Assembly (NCBI GenBank): GCA_035310125.1
Contig: DATGEP010000002.1
Coordinates: 1 to 17,871, forward strand
Reading direction: 5' to 3'
Length of the DNA stretch: 17,871 nucleotides
From: DATGEP01 sp035310125
GTDB lineage: Bacteria > Chloroflexota > Ktedonobacteria > Ktedonobacterales > JADMIN01
In this document: piece by piece, positions 7,641 to 14,659 of the stretch
Numbering within the stretch: position 1 is the first letter of the stretch
How the letters are laid out: each line of letters starts with the position of its first letter
Notes under the pieces: model-generated
Seen by the model: only the letters and a program-made list of their open reading frames with translations
What the model was told of the DNA's origin: nothing
Databases searched by the model: none
Translations under genes and position numbers: made by a program

Positions 7641-8741
7641 GTGTCATTATTGCGCTTACCTCGACGCACATTGAGTCCGCTCGCGGCGGCCGCCCTGGGC
7701 GCGCTGCTGCTTACTGGCTGTGCAACGTCTCCATCTACGAGCACGAACACCACGCCAAACACCACAAACACCACGGCTTCGCTTGGTCAGGTGACGGCGC
7801 TGCCAAGCTATCAGGTTTCCGTGTTTGCTCACGGCACCCAGAGCTATTTTGGCCCCGACTCCTTGGTGGATGATGGGAGCCATATCTACATTGATTACCA
7901 GAACAAGACCGCTAAAGACTGCACCGATGCCACGACCGCGAACAGCACAGTGGTGGAGTACACCCCGGACGGCAAAGTTGTCAAAATGTTCAGTGTTCCG
8001 GGACACAGCGATGGCATGCGCGAAGATCCCTCGTCCCACCTGCTTTGGGTCACGTCCTGTGAGGACGGCAATCCCCGGCTCGTCACTATTGACCCCTCTT
8101 CAGGCGCTGTGACCCCTTTTACCTTCCCTGCCACGCCACATGGCGGCGGCTACGACGATCTGGCGTTTATCAATGGAACGGCGTATATTGCCGCCTCCAA
8201 TCCCAACCTCAACGCGGCAGGTGTCAACATCTATCCGGCGATAGATTCGGTCACTCTCAGCGGCGGCACCGCTGTGCTCAAGCCTGTTCTGATGGGGAAC
8301 GCCAGCGCGATGGACGCCACGACGAAAGCCACGGTGTCGCTCAACGAGATAGATCCAGATTCCATGACCGTTGATCCGCAGGGTAACCTGGTACTCATTA
8401 ACCAGGGTGGCTCAGAACTGGTCACCATCAGCAATCCAGGGACACCACAACAGTCGGTAACTCGCCTGGTTGTGGGTGACCAGCTTGACGACACGGTATG
8501 GGCAACCGCGGCAAAAGGCCGCCTGCTCGTTTCCGATGGCACGACCAACACGACGTACTGGATCCGCAGTATCTTCGTCCCAAACACAGCGAATCACTAT
8601 CTCTACACGGAGGCGCCCGATGATTCGGGTACCGTCGGATTTGTCGGTACGATTGATCCGACAACGGGCTTCGTCACGCCAGCGGTAATAGGGCTTGCCA
8701 AGCCGACAGGCATGATCTTCGTACCAGACGCGAACAGCTAA
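7641..8741 (+). CDS. Secreted lipoprotein, probable beta-propeller
   Basis: 366 residues from a GTG start at 7641, with AGAAAGG 10 nt upstream. Residues 1-27 are a lipoprotein signal (LLRLPRR, hydrophobic core, lipobox LLTGC, Cys27), followed by a Thr/Asn/Ser-rich linker (STSTNTTPNTTNTTAS) typical of surface-anchored proteins. The rest is built of repeating beta-strand blocks of the NHL/SMP-30 type: VVEYTPDGKVVKMFSVPG, LVTIDPSSGAVTPFTFP, YDDLAFINGTAYIAAS, MTVDPQGNLVLINQGG, GTIDPTTGFVTP and a closing GLAKPTGMIFVPD. Propellers of this kind bind ligands or act as lactonases; no metal site is convincing, so no reaction is assigned. It appears monocistronic. Confidence 0.75.
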   Translation: MSLLRLPRRTLSPLAAAALGALLLTGCATSPSTSTNTTPNTTNTTASLGQVTALPSYQVSVFAHGTQSYFGPDSLVDDGSHIYIDYQNKTAKDCTDATTANSTVVEYTPDGKVVKMFSVPGHSDGMREDPSSHLLWVTSCEDGNPRLVTIDPSSGAVTPFTFPATPHGGGYDDLAFINGTAYIAASNPNLNAAGVNIYPAIDSVTLSGGTAVLKPVLMGNASAMDATTKATVSLNEIDPDSMTVDPQGNLVLINQGGSELVTISNPGTPQQSVTRLVVGDQLDDTVWATAAKGRLLVSDGTTNTTYWIRSIFVPNTANHYLYTEAPDDSGTVGFVGTIDPTTGFVTPAVIGLAKPTGMIFVPDANS

Positions 8742-8745
8742 TCCA

Positions 8746-8770
8746 CGGCTGGCGGGGGTCTCGCCAGCCG
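8746..8770 (+). terminator. 9-bp hairpin after the propeller lipoprotein
   Basis: CGGCTGGCG (8746-8754) pairs perfectly with CGCCAGCCG (8762-8770) around a 7-nt loop, 4 nt after the stop at 8741. No T-run follows on the plus strand, so it may stabilise the 3' end rather than end transcription by itself. Confidence 0.4.
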
Positions 8771-8774
8771 GATC

Positions 8775-8801
8775 AAAAAGTGCCGAGCAGACGCTGTCTC
8801 G
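8775..8801 (-). terminator. Probable intrinsic terminator of the DinB-hydrolase-RidA unit
   Basis: On the minus strand CGAG-A-CAG (8801-8794) pairs with CTG-CTCG (8790-8784) as a 7-bp stem with one bulge and a 3-nt loop. After GCAC follows TTTTT (8779-8775). It lies about 87 nt past the RidA stop. Confidence 0.5.
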
Positions 8802-8887
8802 CGCAAAGGCTGCTTACGAACGCAGTGTCTGGCGAAAGTCGGCGGGTAGGGCTGGCTGGAGCCGAGATATCGCAGTAGAGGTTTTCG

Positions 8888-9370
8888 CTATTCGAGAATC
8901 TCTACTTCCGCTTCGACTTCAACCGGCATACCAAACGGTAGCTCCGCGACGCCGATGGCCGAGCGCGCATGCCGGCCAGCATCCGGGCCGTAGAGCGCCA
9001 GGATGAGATCGGAGTAGCCGTTGATGACGGCGGGTGTGGTGTTAAAGCCTGGCGCGGCGTTCACCATGCCAAAGACACGCAGCCACGCGACGACGCGGTC
9101 GAGGTCGCCTAGCTCGCGCTTCAAGCTCGCCAGCGCCGAGAGCGCCGTTGACCGAGCGGCGGCGTACGCCTGCTCCAGCGTGACATCGGCGCCGACCTTG
9201 CCGAGCGGCTGCGCGAGCGATCCATCCGGGTTCTGCGGCCCGTGGCCCGCGATGAACGCGCGATTGCCGCGCACGCGCACGTTCGCGAACGGCAGCACCA
9301 CACCGGGTGGCGGAGCAAACGGCTGCGGCAGTGCCAGCCCCAATTCTTCCAGCTTCGCCTCGATGTGCAT
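8888..9370 (-). CDS. RidA (YjgF/YER057c/UK114) family protein
   Basis: 160 residues, the usual size for the longer RidA subgroup. RidA proteins hydrolyse reactive enamine/imine intermediates to ketones and ammonia, and some members have other deaminase roles. The core shows AFIAGHGPQNPDGSLAQPLG, an AALSAL-type helix (AARSTALSALASLKR), and the C-terminal ARSAIGVAELPFGMPVEVEAEVEI. Arg136 in the ARS motif corresponds to the conserved active-site Arg of RidA, so activity is plausible. The ribosome binding site AGGAGGG lies inside the last codons of the upstream hydrolase gene, and only 4 nt separate the two reading frames, pointing to tight co-translation. Confidence 0.9.
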   Translation of the reverse strand: MHIEAKLEELGLALPQPFAPPPGVVLPFANVRVRGNRAFIAGHGPQNPDGSLAQPLGKVGADVTLEQAYAAARSTALSALASLKRELGDLDRVVAWLRVFGMVNAAPGFNTTPAVINGYSDLILALYGPDAGRHARSAIGVAELPFGMPVEVEAEVEILE

Positions 9371-9374
9371 AGGG

Positions 9375-10271
9375 TTATCCCTCCTGTATCAGCTCAACAC
9401 GTTCAGGCACCGCTCCATCCAGAAATGCCGTTATCTCGCGCAACAGCAGATTCGAGAGGAGGATGGTGTAGTGGTTGGTGTTGGGAACCTCTAGGTAGCG
9501 ACTGCCAGCGATGACGCGGTGCATGCGCTCGGCCTCATCGGCGGCGAGGATGAAGCCACGGTCCGGCGCGACCGTGCCTAATGTGGCGCGCAAAATGAGC
9601 GTTGGCGCTGTGATGTGCTCCGGCGCGGCTTCCAGGCGTGTCATGGCGTTGACCGACAGCTCTTCTTCGACCACCTCGCGGCGCACGCGGGACTTCACGC
9701 CGCCGCCCGGCTGCTCCTCGGCATCGTAGCGATAATACTCGTCCCACATAGCGTTCCACTGGTACACCGGCGAGAGTCGCTGCGTATCCAGCAGCGCATC
9801 CACTGACGGATAGACCGTCCCCAGGCGTTTGAGCGAGACCGCTATTGCCGCCAGCGCATCGTCAGGAAGCCTGCCGCCGGCATCTATCAGGGCGATGCGG
9901 CCAACGCGCGTGGGATGTTGCGCTGCCAGGAATAGCGTGATCTGTGCGCCCAGCGAATGCCCCACCACATGAATGCGTTCCAGTCCGAGCGCGTCCGCGA
10001 GAGAAAGCAGATCGTTGGCGTGATACGGAATTCCGTAGCCGTGGGGCGGCTTATCGCTCAGTCCACGTCCGCGTAGATCAAGCGCGATGACGTGCCAGCC
10101 GCGCGCCGCCAGCGCCGGCCCAATCTCTACCCATGCTTTGAGGCTCGACGTAAGGCCATGCACCAGAATCACGCTGTCGCGCGCGGATGAGCGCTCGCCC
10201 CATGTGACGTAGCGGAGCTGGAGGCCGTTCACTTCGATGTCGTGCGGTGTAGCTACGATGCTCTCTGCCAT
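9375..10271 (-). CDS. Alpha/beta hydrolase
   Basis: 298 residues, cytoplasmic, no signal. Visible: VILVHGLTSSLKAW (oxyanion hole region, HG at 38-39), LDLRGRGLSDKP, nucleophile elbow GHSLGA with Ser106, a cap region (about 125-210), a strand TLILRATLG followed by an acidic stretch with APDRGF, and catalytic His in PNTNHYTILL near residue 271. This is the pattern of epoxide hydrolase, C-C hydrolase and enol-lactonase enzymes, and the substrate is not determinable. AGGGG lies 7 nt before the ATG. Its last codons (IQEG) double as the ribosome binding site of the RidA gene, and the DinB gene ends 22 nt upstream, so the three genes probably form one operon handling a reactive small molecule (inference). 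Confidence 0.88.
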   Translation of the reverse strand: MAESIVATPHDIEVNGLQLRYVTWGERSSARDSVILVHGLTSSLKAWVEIGPALAARGWHVIALDLRGRGLSDKPPHGYGIPYHANDLLSLADALGLERIHVVGHSLGAQITLFLAAQHPTRVGRIALIDAGGRLPDDALAAIAVSLKRLGTVYPSVDALLDTQRLSPVYQWNAMWDEYYRYDAEEQPGGGVKSRVRREVVEEELSVNAMTRLEAAPEHITAPTLILRATLGTVAPDRGFILAADEAERMHRVIAGSRYLEVPNTNHYTILLSNLLLREITAFLDGAVPERVELIQEG

Positions 10272-10293
10272 GCCTTACCCCTGTCGCGTGCGC

Positions 10294-10773
10294 TCAGCCG
10301 CCGGACTTCCCGATTCCCAGCGCTTCCGCTAACTGCCCAACATGTACCTGCTCGTGGCCAGCTTCAATCGCCACGATCTCACGCAGCGTCAGTGACCCGC
10401 GTGTCTCGTGCGTGCCCGCGCGATCCCAGGCTGCGGCGTCCAGACTACGAAGCAGCGAGACATTGCCTTCCGCGAGCAGCCGGAAGCCGCGCAGCAGCTC
10501 GTCCAGCGCGCGGTAGCGATACGCCGCCAGGTCCACCAGGATATTTTCGTCGAAGCTCGCCAGCCGTGGGTTGACTTCGTGCGCGACACGGAACATCCGC
10601 GCACCCCAGTAGCGCGCCGAATCGCAGAGGTGTCCCACGATCTCGCTCGGCGTCCAGGCTTCATCGCCGGCTACCCCCGCCGTAGTCTCGCTTGCCTGTT
10701 GAGCCAGCGCCTCAAGCCGCCGTGGTATCGCTGCCAGTGTCTCTACCAGCGTATCCGTTTCGCGCTCAGTCAT
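10294..10773 (-). CDS. DinB family metal-binding protein
   Basis: 159 residues with the DinB/YfiT four-helix-bundle pattern: TPSEIVGHLCDSARYWGARM early, a long middle helix, and SLTLREIVAIEAGHEQVHVGQL at the end. His48, His140 and His144 form the expected metal triad. Members are thiol-dependent transferases using bacillithiol, mycothiol or similar, or DNA-damage-induced proteins of unknown role. First gene of the DinB-hydrolase-RidA unit, with a TATACT -10 and palindromes upstream. A purine-rich GAGGAAAGGA lies about 10 nt before the ATG. Confidence 0.87.
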   Translation of the reverse strand: MTERETDTLVETLAAIPRRLEALAQQASETTAGVAGDEAWTPSEIVGHLCDSARYWGARMFRVAHEVNPRLASFDENILVDLAAYRYRALDELLRGFRLLAEGNVSLLRSLDAAAWDRAGTHETRGSLTLREIVAIEAGHEQVHVGQLAEALGIGKSGG

Positions 10774-10858
10774 CGTCTGCCGTTCCTTTCCTCGCGGGCG
10801 ACCCGCGGACGTCCGCTCAGTTCTCGATAGTATACCGCGCTCGCGGGGCCGAGGTCAT
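10774..10858 (-). promoter_or_regulatory. Promoter and palindromes of the DinB operon
   Basis: TATACT (10834-10829 on the minus strand) is a good -10; no strong -35 is present. Between it and the ATG lie the perfect 12-bp palindrome GCGGACGTCCGC (10805-10816) and the inverted repeat CGCGGG-CGA-CCCGCG (10793-10807). The two share bases and cannot both pair in the RNA. Either could be an operator or a leader hairpin. Confidence 0.4.
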
Positions 10859-11458
10859 TCAGCCGCGCAGCTCGCTCGCGAGCCCATCCAGCCATGCCAG
10901 CGTCGCCTCCGTCTGGTGGATGTGGTGGCCGAGCGCGAGACGGCGCAGGCTAAGGGGATCATCGCGTATGGTAGCGGCCTGCGCGCGCAGGCGATCCAGC
11001 CGGCCGGCGGTGGCGGCGCGCTGGCGGGCCACGAGGTCGGCGGCGAACGCCTGGTCGCGCTCGATAGCGAAGGCGAGTTTGAGCAGGAAGTCCAGGCGAA
11101 TATCGCGCGTGGCGGCGACGGGTTCGGCCAGCCAGCGATCATAGGCGCGTTCGCCATCGGCGGTGAGCGCGAAGACGCGGCGCGGGCGAGCGGCGCCGGC
11201 TGATTCGTCGCGCGGGACGAGCCAGCCCTGCCGCTCCAGTTTGTGGAGGTAGGCGTACATCTGACTCATCTTGAGGCGTAGGATGGGGCCAAGGTGCCCA
11301 TCTGGGGCGAAGGTCGCGGCGAGGCGATACCCGTGGCATGGTCCCTCGCGGAGCAGACCGAGCAGGGCATATTCGGCGGCATCATGGTGTGCCCGCGTAT
11401 TTTCGTCCGGCGGTTGGGCGGACGGCGTGGCGCTGGTCGGCGTCGTACGCTCACCCAT
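10859..11458 (-). CDS. PadR family transcriptional regulator
   Basis: 199 residues. After a polar N-terminal tail, residues about 27-105 are the PadR winged helix: AEYALLGLLREGPCHGY, the recognition region LRLKMSQMYAYLHKLERQGWL, then a wing with RPRRVFALTADGERAYDRWL. Residues about 110-195 form the helical dimerisation domain (DFLLKLAFAIERDQAFAADL...HHIHQTEATLAWLDGL), as in the longer PadR subgroup. The gene starts inside the last codons of wtpC, sharing ATGGGTGA, with GAGGAG 7 nt upstream. It is therefore the last gene of the wtp operon. ModE normally controls such operons, so a PadR member here is unusual. I infer that it binds the TACTCA/TGAGTA dyad before wtpA. Confidence 0.9.
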   Translation of the reverse strand: MGERTTPTSATPSAQPPDENTRAHHDAAEYALLGLLREGPCHGYRLAATFAPDGHLGPILRLKMSQMYAYLHKLERQGWLVPRDESAGAARPRRVFALTADGERAYDRWLAEPVAATRDIRLDFLLKLAFAIERDQAFAADLVARQRAATAGRLDRLRAQAATIRDDPLSLRRLALGHHIHQTEATLAWLDGLASELRG

Positions 11459-12647
11459 GCGATGACTCCTCGTTCATGATAGTGGCATCCACTGCGCACG
11501 TAACGAGACGCGCCGCGCCATGTGGAACGCGCAGGATAAGGGAGTCGCCAGATGTGGCTTGGAGCGCGGCCCACTCGCGGTGGGAGCAGGTGACGCTGAC
11601 GAGATCCGTGCGCTCCGTCGCGCCCGCCAGCGCGACGCGCAGTACATTGAACGGGCCGGCGTCGCTGACAGATCGAAGGGTGACATGCAGGCTATCGCCA
11701 TCAGATGATGGCGATGATGCGTCCAGCGGGGTCTCCGCGCGAGTGAGCTCCAGCTCGTCCGCGTGGAGGGCGATGGCTGAGCGGTTTGCGGCGGGGCCGG
11801 GAGAAAGAATAGCAGCGCCAGCGGCCTCGTGAAGCAGCAGCGATTGGCCGCAGGATAGGGTGACACGGTGGCATGCGCCGGCGCGCTCAACGCGGGCGAT
11901 GGGTAAGACGTTGCGCCAGCCGAGGAGCAGCGCGGTCTCCGCTGTGGGTGGTGCCGCAAGCACATCCGCAAGTGGACCTTCGGCGACGACACGACCCTCG
12001 ACGAGCACGACGAGACGGTCCGCGAGGGCGCGCGCCTCGCTCAGATCGTGCGTGACGACGAGAGCGGGTATGCGGCTGGCGAGGATAACTGCGCGCAGGT
12101 CGTCCTGCACTGCCGCGCGCGTGGGGGCGTCGAGCGCGGCCAGCGGCTCATCCAGCAGCAGGGCATCGGGGTCAGCGGCCAGGGCACGGGCCAGGGCGAC
12201 ACGCTGCTGCTGCCCACCGGAGAGCTGGCGCGGCCAGCGATCCACGAAGCCGGGTAGGCGGACCAACGACAGCAGCTCCGCCACGCGAGCATCGCGTGCG
12301 GCCCTGGCGGCGCGATCCCAGGGGGTACGCGGCGCGGGCAGGGCATACGCGATATTGCCGGCGACGGTCAGATGCGGGAAGAGCGCATACGACTGCGGAA
12401 CGTACCCCACGCCACGCTGGCGCGGAGGCAAGGCAACGCCCCGCTGCGCATCGGCCAGGACGCGCTTGCTGAGGCTGATCGTTCCGGAGGAGAGGGGCAT
12501 GAGGCCGGCGATGGCTTGCAGCAACAGGCTCTTGCCCGCGCCGGAGGGTCCGAACAGGACTGTCAGGCCGGGCGGAACGGCAAAGCTGGCATCGAGGGTA
12601 AAGCCGGGCAAGCGTACTCCGGCGGCTATGGCGAGTCCGCTGGTCAT
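11451..12647 (-). CDS. wtpC: Molybdate/tungstate ABC transporter ATPase
   Basis: 398 residues, cytoplasmic. ATPase motifs in order: Walker A GPSGAGKS (33-40), Q-loop YVPQSYALFPHLTVAGNI, signature LSGGQQQRVALARAL, Walker B ALLLDEPLAALD, and H-loop LVVTHDLSEA. The C-terminal 150 or so residues carry TOBE-like beta blocks (VLPIARVERAGACHRVTLS and SLHVTLRSVSDAGPFNVLRV), which bind oxyanion in ModC/WtpC proteins. The ATG at 12647 overlaps the wtpB stop as ATGA, fitting translational coupling. Longer in-frame starts run back through the wtpB gene and are rejected. It powers uptake through the WtpB permease of oxyanion delivered by the WtpA lipoprotein. Confidence 0.88.
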   Translation of the reverse strand: MTSGLAIAAGVRLPGFTLDASFAVPPGLTVLFGPSGAGKSLLLQAIAGLMPLSSGTISLSKRVLADAQRGVALPPRQRGVGYVPQSYALFPHLTVAGNIAYALPAPRTPWDRAARAARDARVAELLSLVRLPGFVDRWPRQLSGGQQQRVALARALAADPDALLLDEPLAALDAPTRAAVQDDLRAVILASRIPALVVTHDLSEARALADRLVVLVEGRVVAEGPLADVLAAPPTAETALLLGWRNVLPIARVERAGACHRVTLSCGQSLLLHEAAGAAILSPGPAANRSAIALHADELELTRAETPLDASSPSSDGDSLHVTLRSVSDAGPFNVLRVALAGATERTDLVSVTCSHREWAALQATSGDSLILRVPHGAARLVTCAVDATIMNEESSHG

Positions 12648-13492
12648 GGGCGCGCTCCCGGTATGCGGCTGCGTGCGGCTGCGAGCATGGCCGCGCCAAT
12701 GGCGACCACGCTGGCGAGCAGCGCGAGCAGGGCCAGGGGAAGCGCCGCCGGTACGCCGAGTCCGGTGAGCTGCACGTACACGTACACCGGCAGGGTGTAT
12801 GGATGGTAGGCGAGCACGGCGGTGGCGCCGAACTCGCCCATTGCCCGCAGCCACGTCAGGATGAGGCCAGCCAGCACACCACCGCCCGCTTGCGGCAGGC
12901 TGACGGTCCAGAAGACGCGCCAACGTGAGGCGCCGAGCGTCTCCGCGACGCGCTCGGTGGCGGGGTCCACTGCCTCGAACGCGGCACGACCAGCGACGAT
13001 GGCAAACGGCGCCGCCACGAACGTCTGCGCCAGGACGACGCCCGCGAAGGAGCTATCTAGCTCGAAGCCGTGGCTTGCCGCGAAGCCGCCGATGGGGCCA
13101 TAGGGACCGTAGATGAGGAGCTGGACGATGCCGCTGACGACGGCGGGGAAGACCAGCGGCACGTAGACCAGAAACGTGACCAGCGGGCGCAGGCGGAAGC
13201 GGCGGTGCGCGAGCACGTAGGCCAGCGGCACGCCAAAGATGGCGATGAGCAGCGTGGAGACCGTGGCGCCGGTGAGGGAGGTGACGAGCGCACCCGTGGC
13301 GATGGGGTCCGCCAGCGCGGCAGGCACATCGCGCCAGGGCTCGACGATGAGCAGATTGGCAATTGGCAGGGCGAGGTAGACAAAAGCGACGGCTGCCAGC
13401 AGCCAGAAGACGGCGGCGGTGGCGTCGCCGCGAGGGCGGGCGCCTCCGAAAGCCGCTGGTGTCTCTGTTCGCGGAACGCGTTGCGCGAGCAA
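12644..13492 (-). CDS. wtpB: Molybdate/tungstate ABC transporter permease
   Basis: 282 residues, an integral membrane protein of the ModB/WtpB/CysT type. Several hydrophobic helices are clear (for example FWLLAAVAFVYLALPIANLL, LVTSLTGATVSTLLIAIFG and PALPLALLALLASVVAIGAA). The cytoplasmic EAA loop that docks on the ATPase is VAETLGASRWRVFWTVSLP, with the invariant Gly. The loop GYGP-type stretch (LLIYGPYGPIGG) is typical of the family. The start lies 4 nt after the wtpA stop, and its own stop overlaps the wtpC start by 4 nt, so the three genes are tightly coupled. Confidence 0.88.
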   Translation of the reverse strand: MLAQRVPRTETPAAFGGARPRGDATAAVFWLLAAVAFVYLALPIANLLIVEPWRDVPAALADPIATGALVTSLTGATVSTLLIAIFGVPLAYVLAHRRFRLRPLVTFLVYVPLVFPAVVSGIVQLLIYGPYGPIGGFAASHGFELDSSFAGVVLAQTFVAAPFAIVAGRAAFEAVDPATERVAETLGASRWRVFWTVSLPQAGGGVLAGLILTWLRAMGEFGATAVLAYHPYTLPVYVYVQLTGLGVPAALPLALLALLASVVAIGAAMLAAARSRIPGARP

Positions 13493-13496
13493 GCGT

Positions 13497-14519
13497 CTAC
13501 CCCTTGGCGTATTGGGAAAGACCGGCGGGCACCTTGCTGGCGTCGCCGGTAAATTTCACCGTTATGGGCATGATACCATCCGCCGTCAGGAAACCCTGAC
13601 CACCGCTGCCGAGCAAGTATTGTACGAAGGCGACGGCGCCCGCTTCATTCTTTACCGTGGATGGGATGGTGAGACTATAGAGGACTGGCTTTCCGGTCGC
13701 CGTCTCGCCCTTCGCGTTGGTGTAGGTGGCCTGAGCATAGTAGCTGGCCTGCGACGGATCGCCGAGATTGATCTGAGCGGGCAGGGTGATGTAGGGCAGG
13801 CCAGCATCCTTCACTTCATTGAGATAGAAGAAGCCGGCGTCGAGCTGGCCGGAGCCGAGGCGCGCCACCAAATCTTCTTCGGGGAAGATTTGTGATGTAT
13901 TTTCCGGTGTCCCGAGGATCTTCGCGCTCAGGCCCGGCTGCGAATAGTAGATCTCGGCAAGCTTCATGGTGTAGAGCGTATTGATACCCTTGGGGTCCAG
14001 CCGCGGGTCTGTGCGTCCCAGCCGCAGGCCGGACGTTTCCAGCACGCTATACCACGGTGTCGAGCCGCTCGCCGCCGCCTGAAGCTGGCTCGCGAGGTGG
14101 CTGTGCGGGCTGTAGCCGATGACCATCTGTGTCGCCGCGAAGCTCAGATACCACGAGACGATGTTGCCATTCGCGCCGCCCATCAGCGGCTTGTAGGCGC
14201 CCGCTGAGGCGCTGATGAAGACGTCGGGCTGGATCAGCTTGCCCTTGATCTGGTTGGCAAGCGCCGTCGAGCCGGCTCCCTTGCCCTGATAGGTGTAGCC
14301 CGTCGCGGACTGGAACGCGGGACCGAGCTTGTGCTCCATCAGGTTAACGAGCGAGCCGGCGTAGGCGACGCTCACGGTGCCCTTGGGAGCGGCGCTCGCC
14401 CCCTGACCACCACAGGCGGCGAGCGCGAGCAGCGCGACGAGCACCGTACCAAACGAGAAACGCGCGGACGCTCCGCGTGTGCGAGGGGTGAGCCGGATGG
14501 GTGCGAATGGCAAGCGCAT
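13497..14519 (-). CDS. wtpA: Molybdate/tungstate-binding lipoprotein, WtpA type
   Basis: 340 residues. A lipoprotein signal ends at LALAAC (Cys36). The mature protein shows the archaeal-style WtpA signature rather than classical ModA: AGSL at 54-57, GAGS at 81-84, QPDVFISAS, ATQMVIGYS, GRTDPRLDPKG at 168-178, PEEDLVARLGSGQLDAGFFY near 213-232, and LPAQINLGDPSQASYYAQ. In WtpA proteins of known structure the metal is held octahedrally with two carboxylates; the Asp in the DP motifs and a Glu in PEED are the likely equivalents here. Metal preference (tungstate or molybdate) cannot be decided from sequence. First gene of wtpA-wtpB-wtpC-padR, with AGAGGAG about 10 nt before the ATG. Confidence 0.88.
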   Translation of the reverse strand: MRLPFAPIRLTPRTRGASARFSFGTVLVALLALAACGGQGASAAPKGTVSVAYAGSLVNLMEHKLGPAFQSATGYTYQGKGAGSTALANQIKGKLIQPDVFISASAGAYKPLMGGANGNIVSWYLSFAATQMVIGYSPHSHLASQLQAAASGSTPWYSVLETSGLRLGRTDPRLDPKGINTLYTMKLAEIYYSQPGLSAKILGTPENTSQIFPEEDLVARLGSGQLDAGFFYLNEVKDAGLPYITLPAQINLGDPSQASYYAQATYTNAKGETATGKPVLYSLTIPSTVKNEAGAVAFVQYLLGSGGQGFLTADGIMPITVKFTGDASKVPAGLSQYAKG

Positions 14520-14544
14520 CGGGGTCTAGCTCCTCTCTCCGAAC

Positions 14545-14561
14545 TACTCAATTACTGAGTA
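14545..14561 (-). promoter_or_regulatory. Candidate PadR operator, 17-bp dyad
   Basis: TACTCA (14545-14550), five centre bases ATTAC, TGAGTA (14556-14561): perfect 6-bp arms. It lies just after the expected start of transcription of the wtp operon, about +5 to +21. TGAGTAT occurs again at 14571-14577, 15 nt from the copy at 14556-14562 and overlapping the -10 box. Binding here would block transcription. Confidence 0.55.
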
Positions 14562-14572
14562 TTCACGGGATG

Positions 14573-14602
14573 AGTATACAGAGCGAGGAGTTGGTGGCGC
14601 AA
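14573..14602 (-). promoter_or_regulatory. Promoter of the wtp operon
   Basis: Minus strand: TTGCGC (14602-14597), an 18-nt spacer, then TATACT (14578-14573). The start would be near 14566, giving a leader of about 47 nt before the wtpA ATG. The -10 overlaps a TACTCA half-site of the candidate operator. Confidence 0.5.
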
Positions 14603-14604
14603 GA

Positions 14605-14634
14605 GGAGACTCCCCCAAATCTGGAGGAGCCTCC
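14605..14634 (-). terminator. Terminator hairpin after the PNGase A-like gene
   Basis: In the minus-strand RNA the arms 14634-14623 and 14616-14605 form a 12-bp stem with two G-U pairs and a 6-nt loop, about 25 nt after the stop at 14660. UCUU follows. On the plus strand the same two positions would be A-C mismatches, so the fold is specific to this transcript. It ends right before the wtp -35 box. Confidence 0.55.
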
Positions 14635-14659
14635 GCGTTGTGTCAACGTAACGCCGATG

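Noticed and set aside
10818..10840. Second PadR-type site (TACT...TGAG) before the DinB gene
   Set aside because: The spacing between half-sites differs from the wtp dyad and the arms do not match beyond four bases.
12648..12923. N-terminal extension of wtpC
   Set aside because: It would overlap wtpB by about 280 nt. The ATGA overlap at 12644-12647 and the ATPase N-terminus support the internal start.
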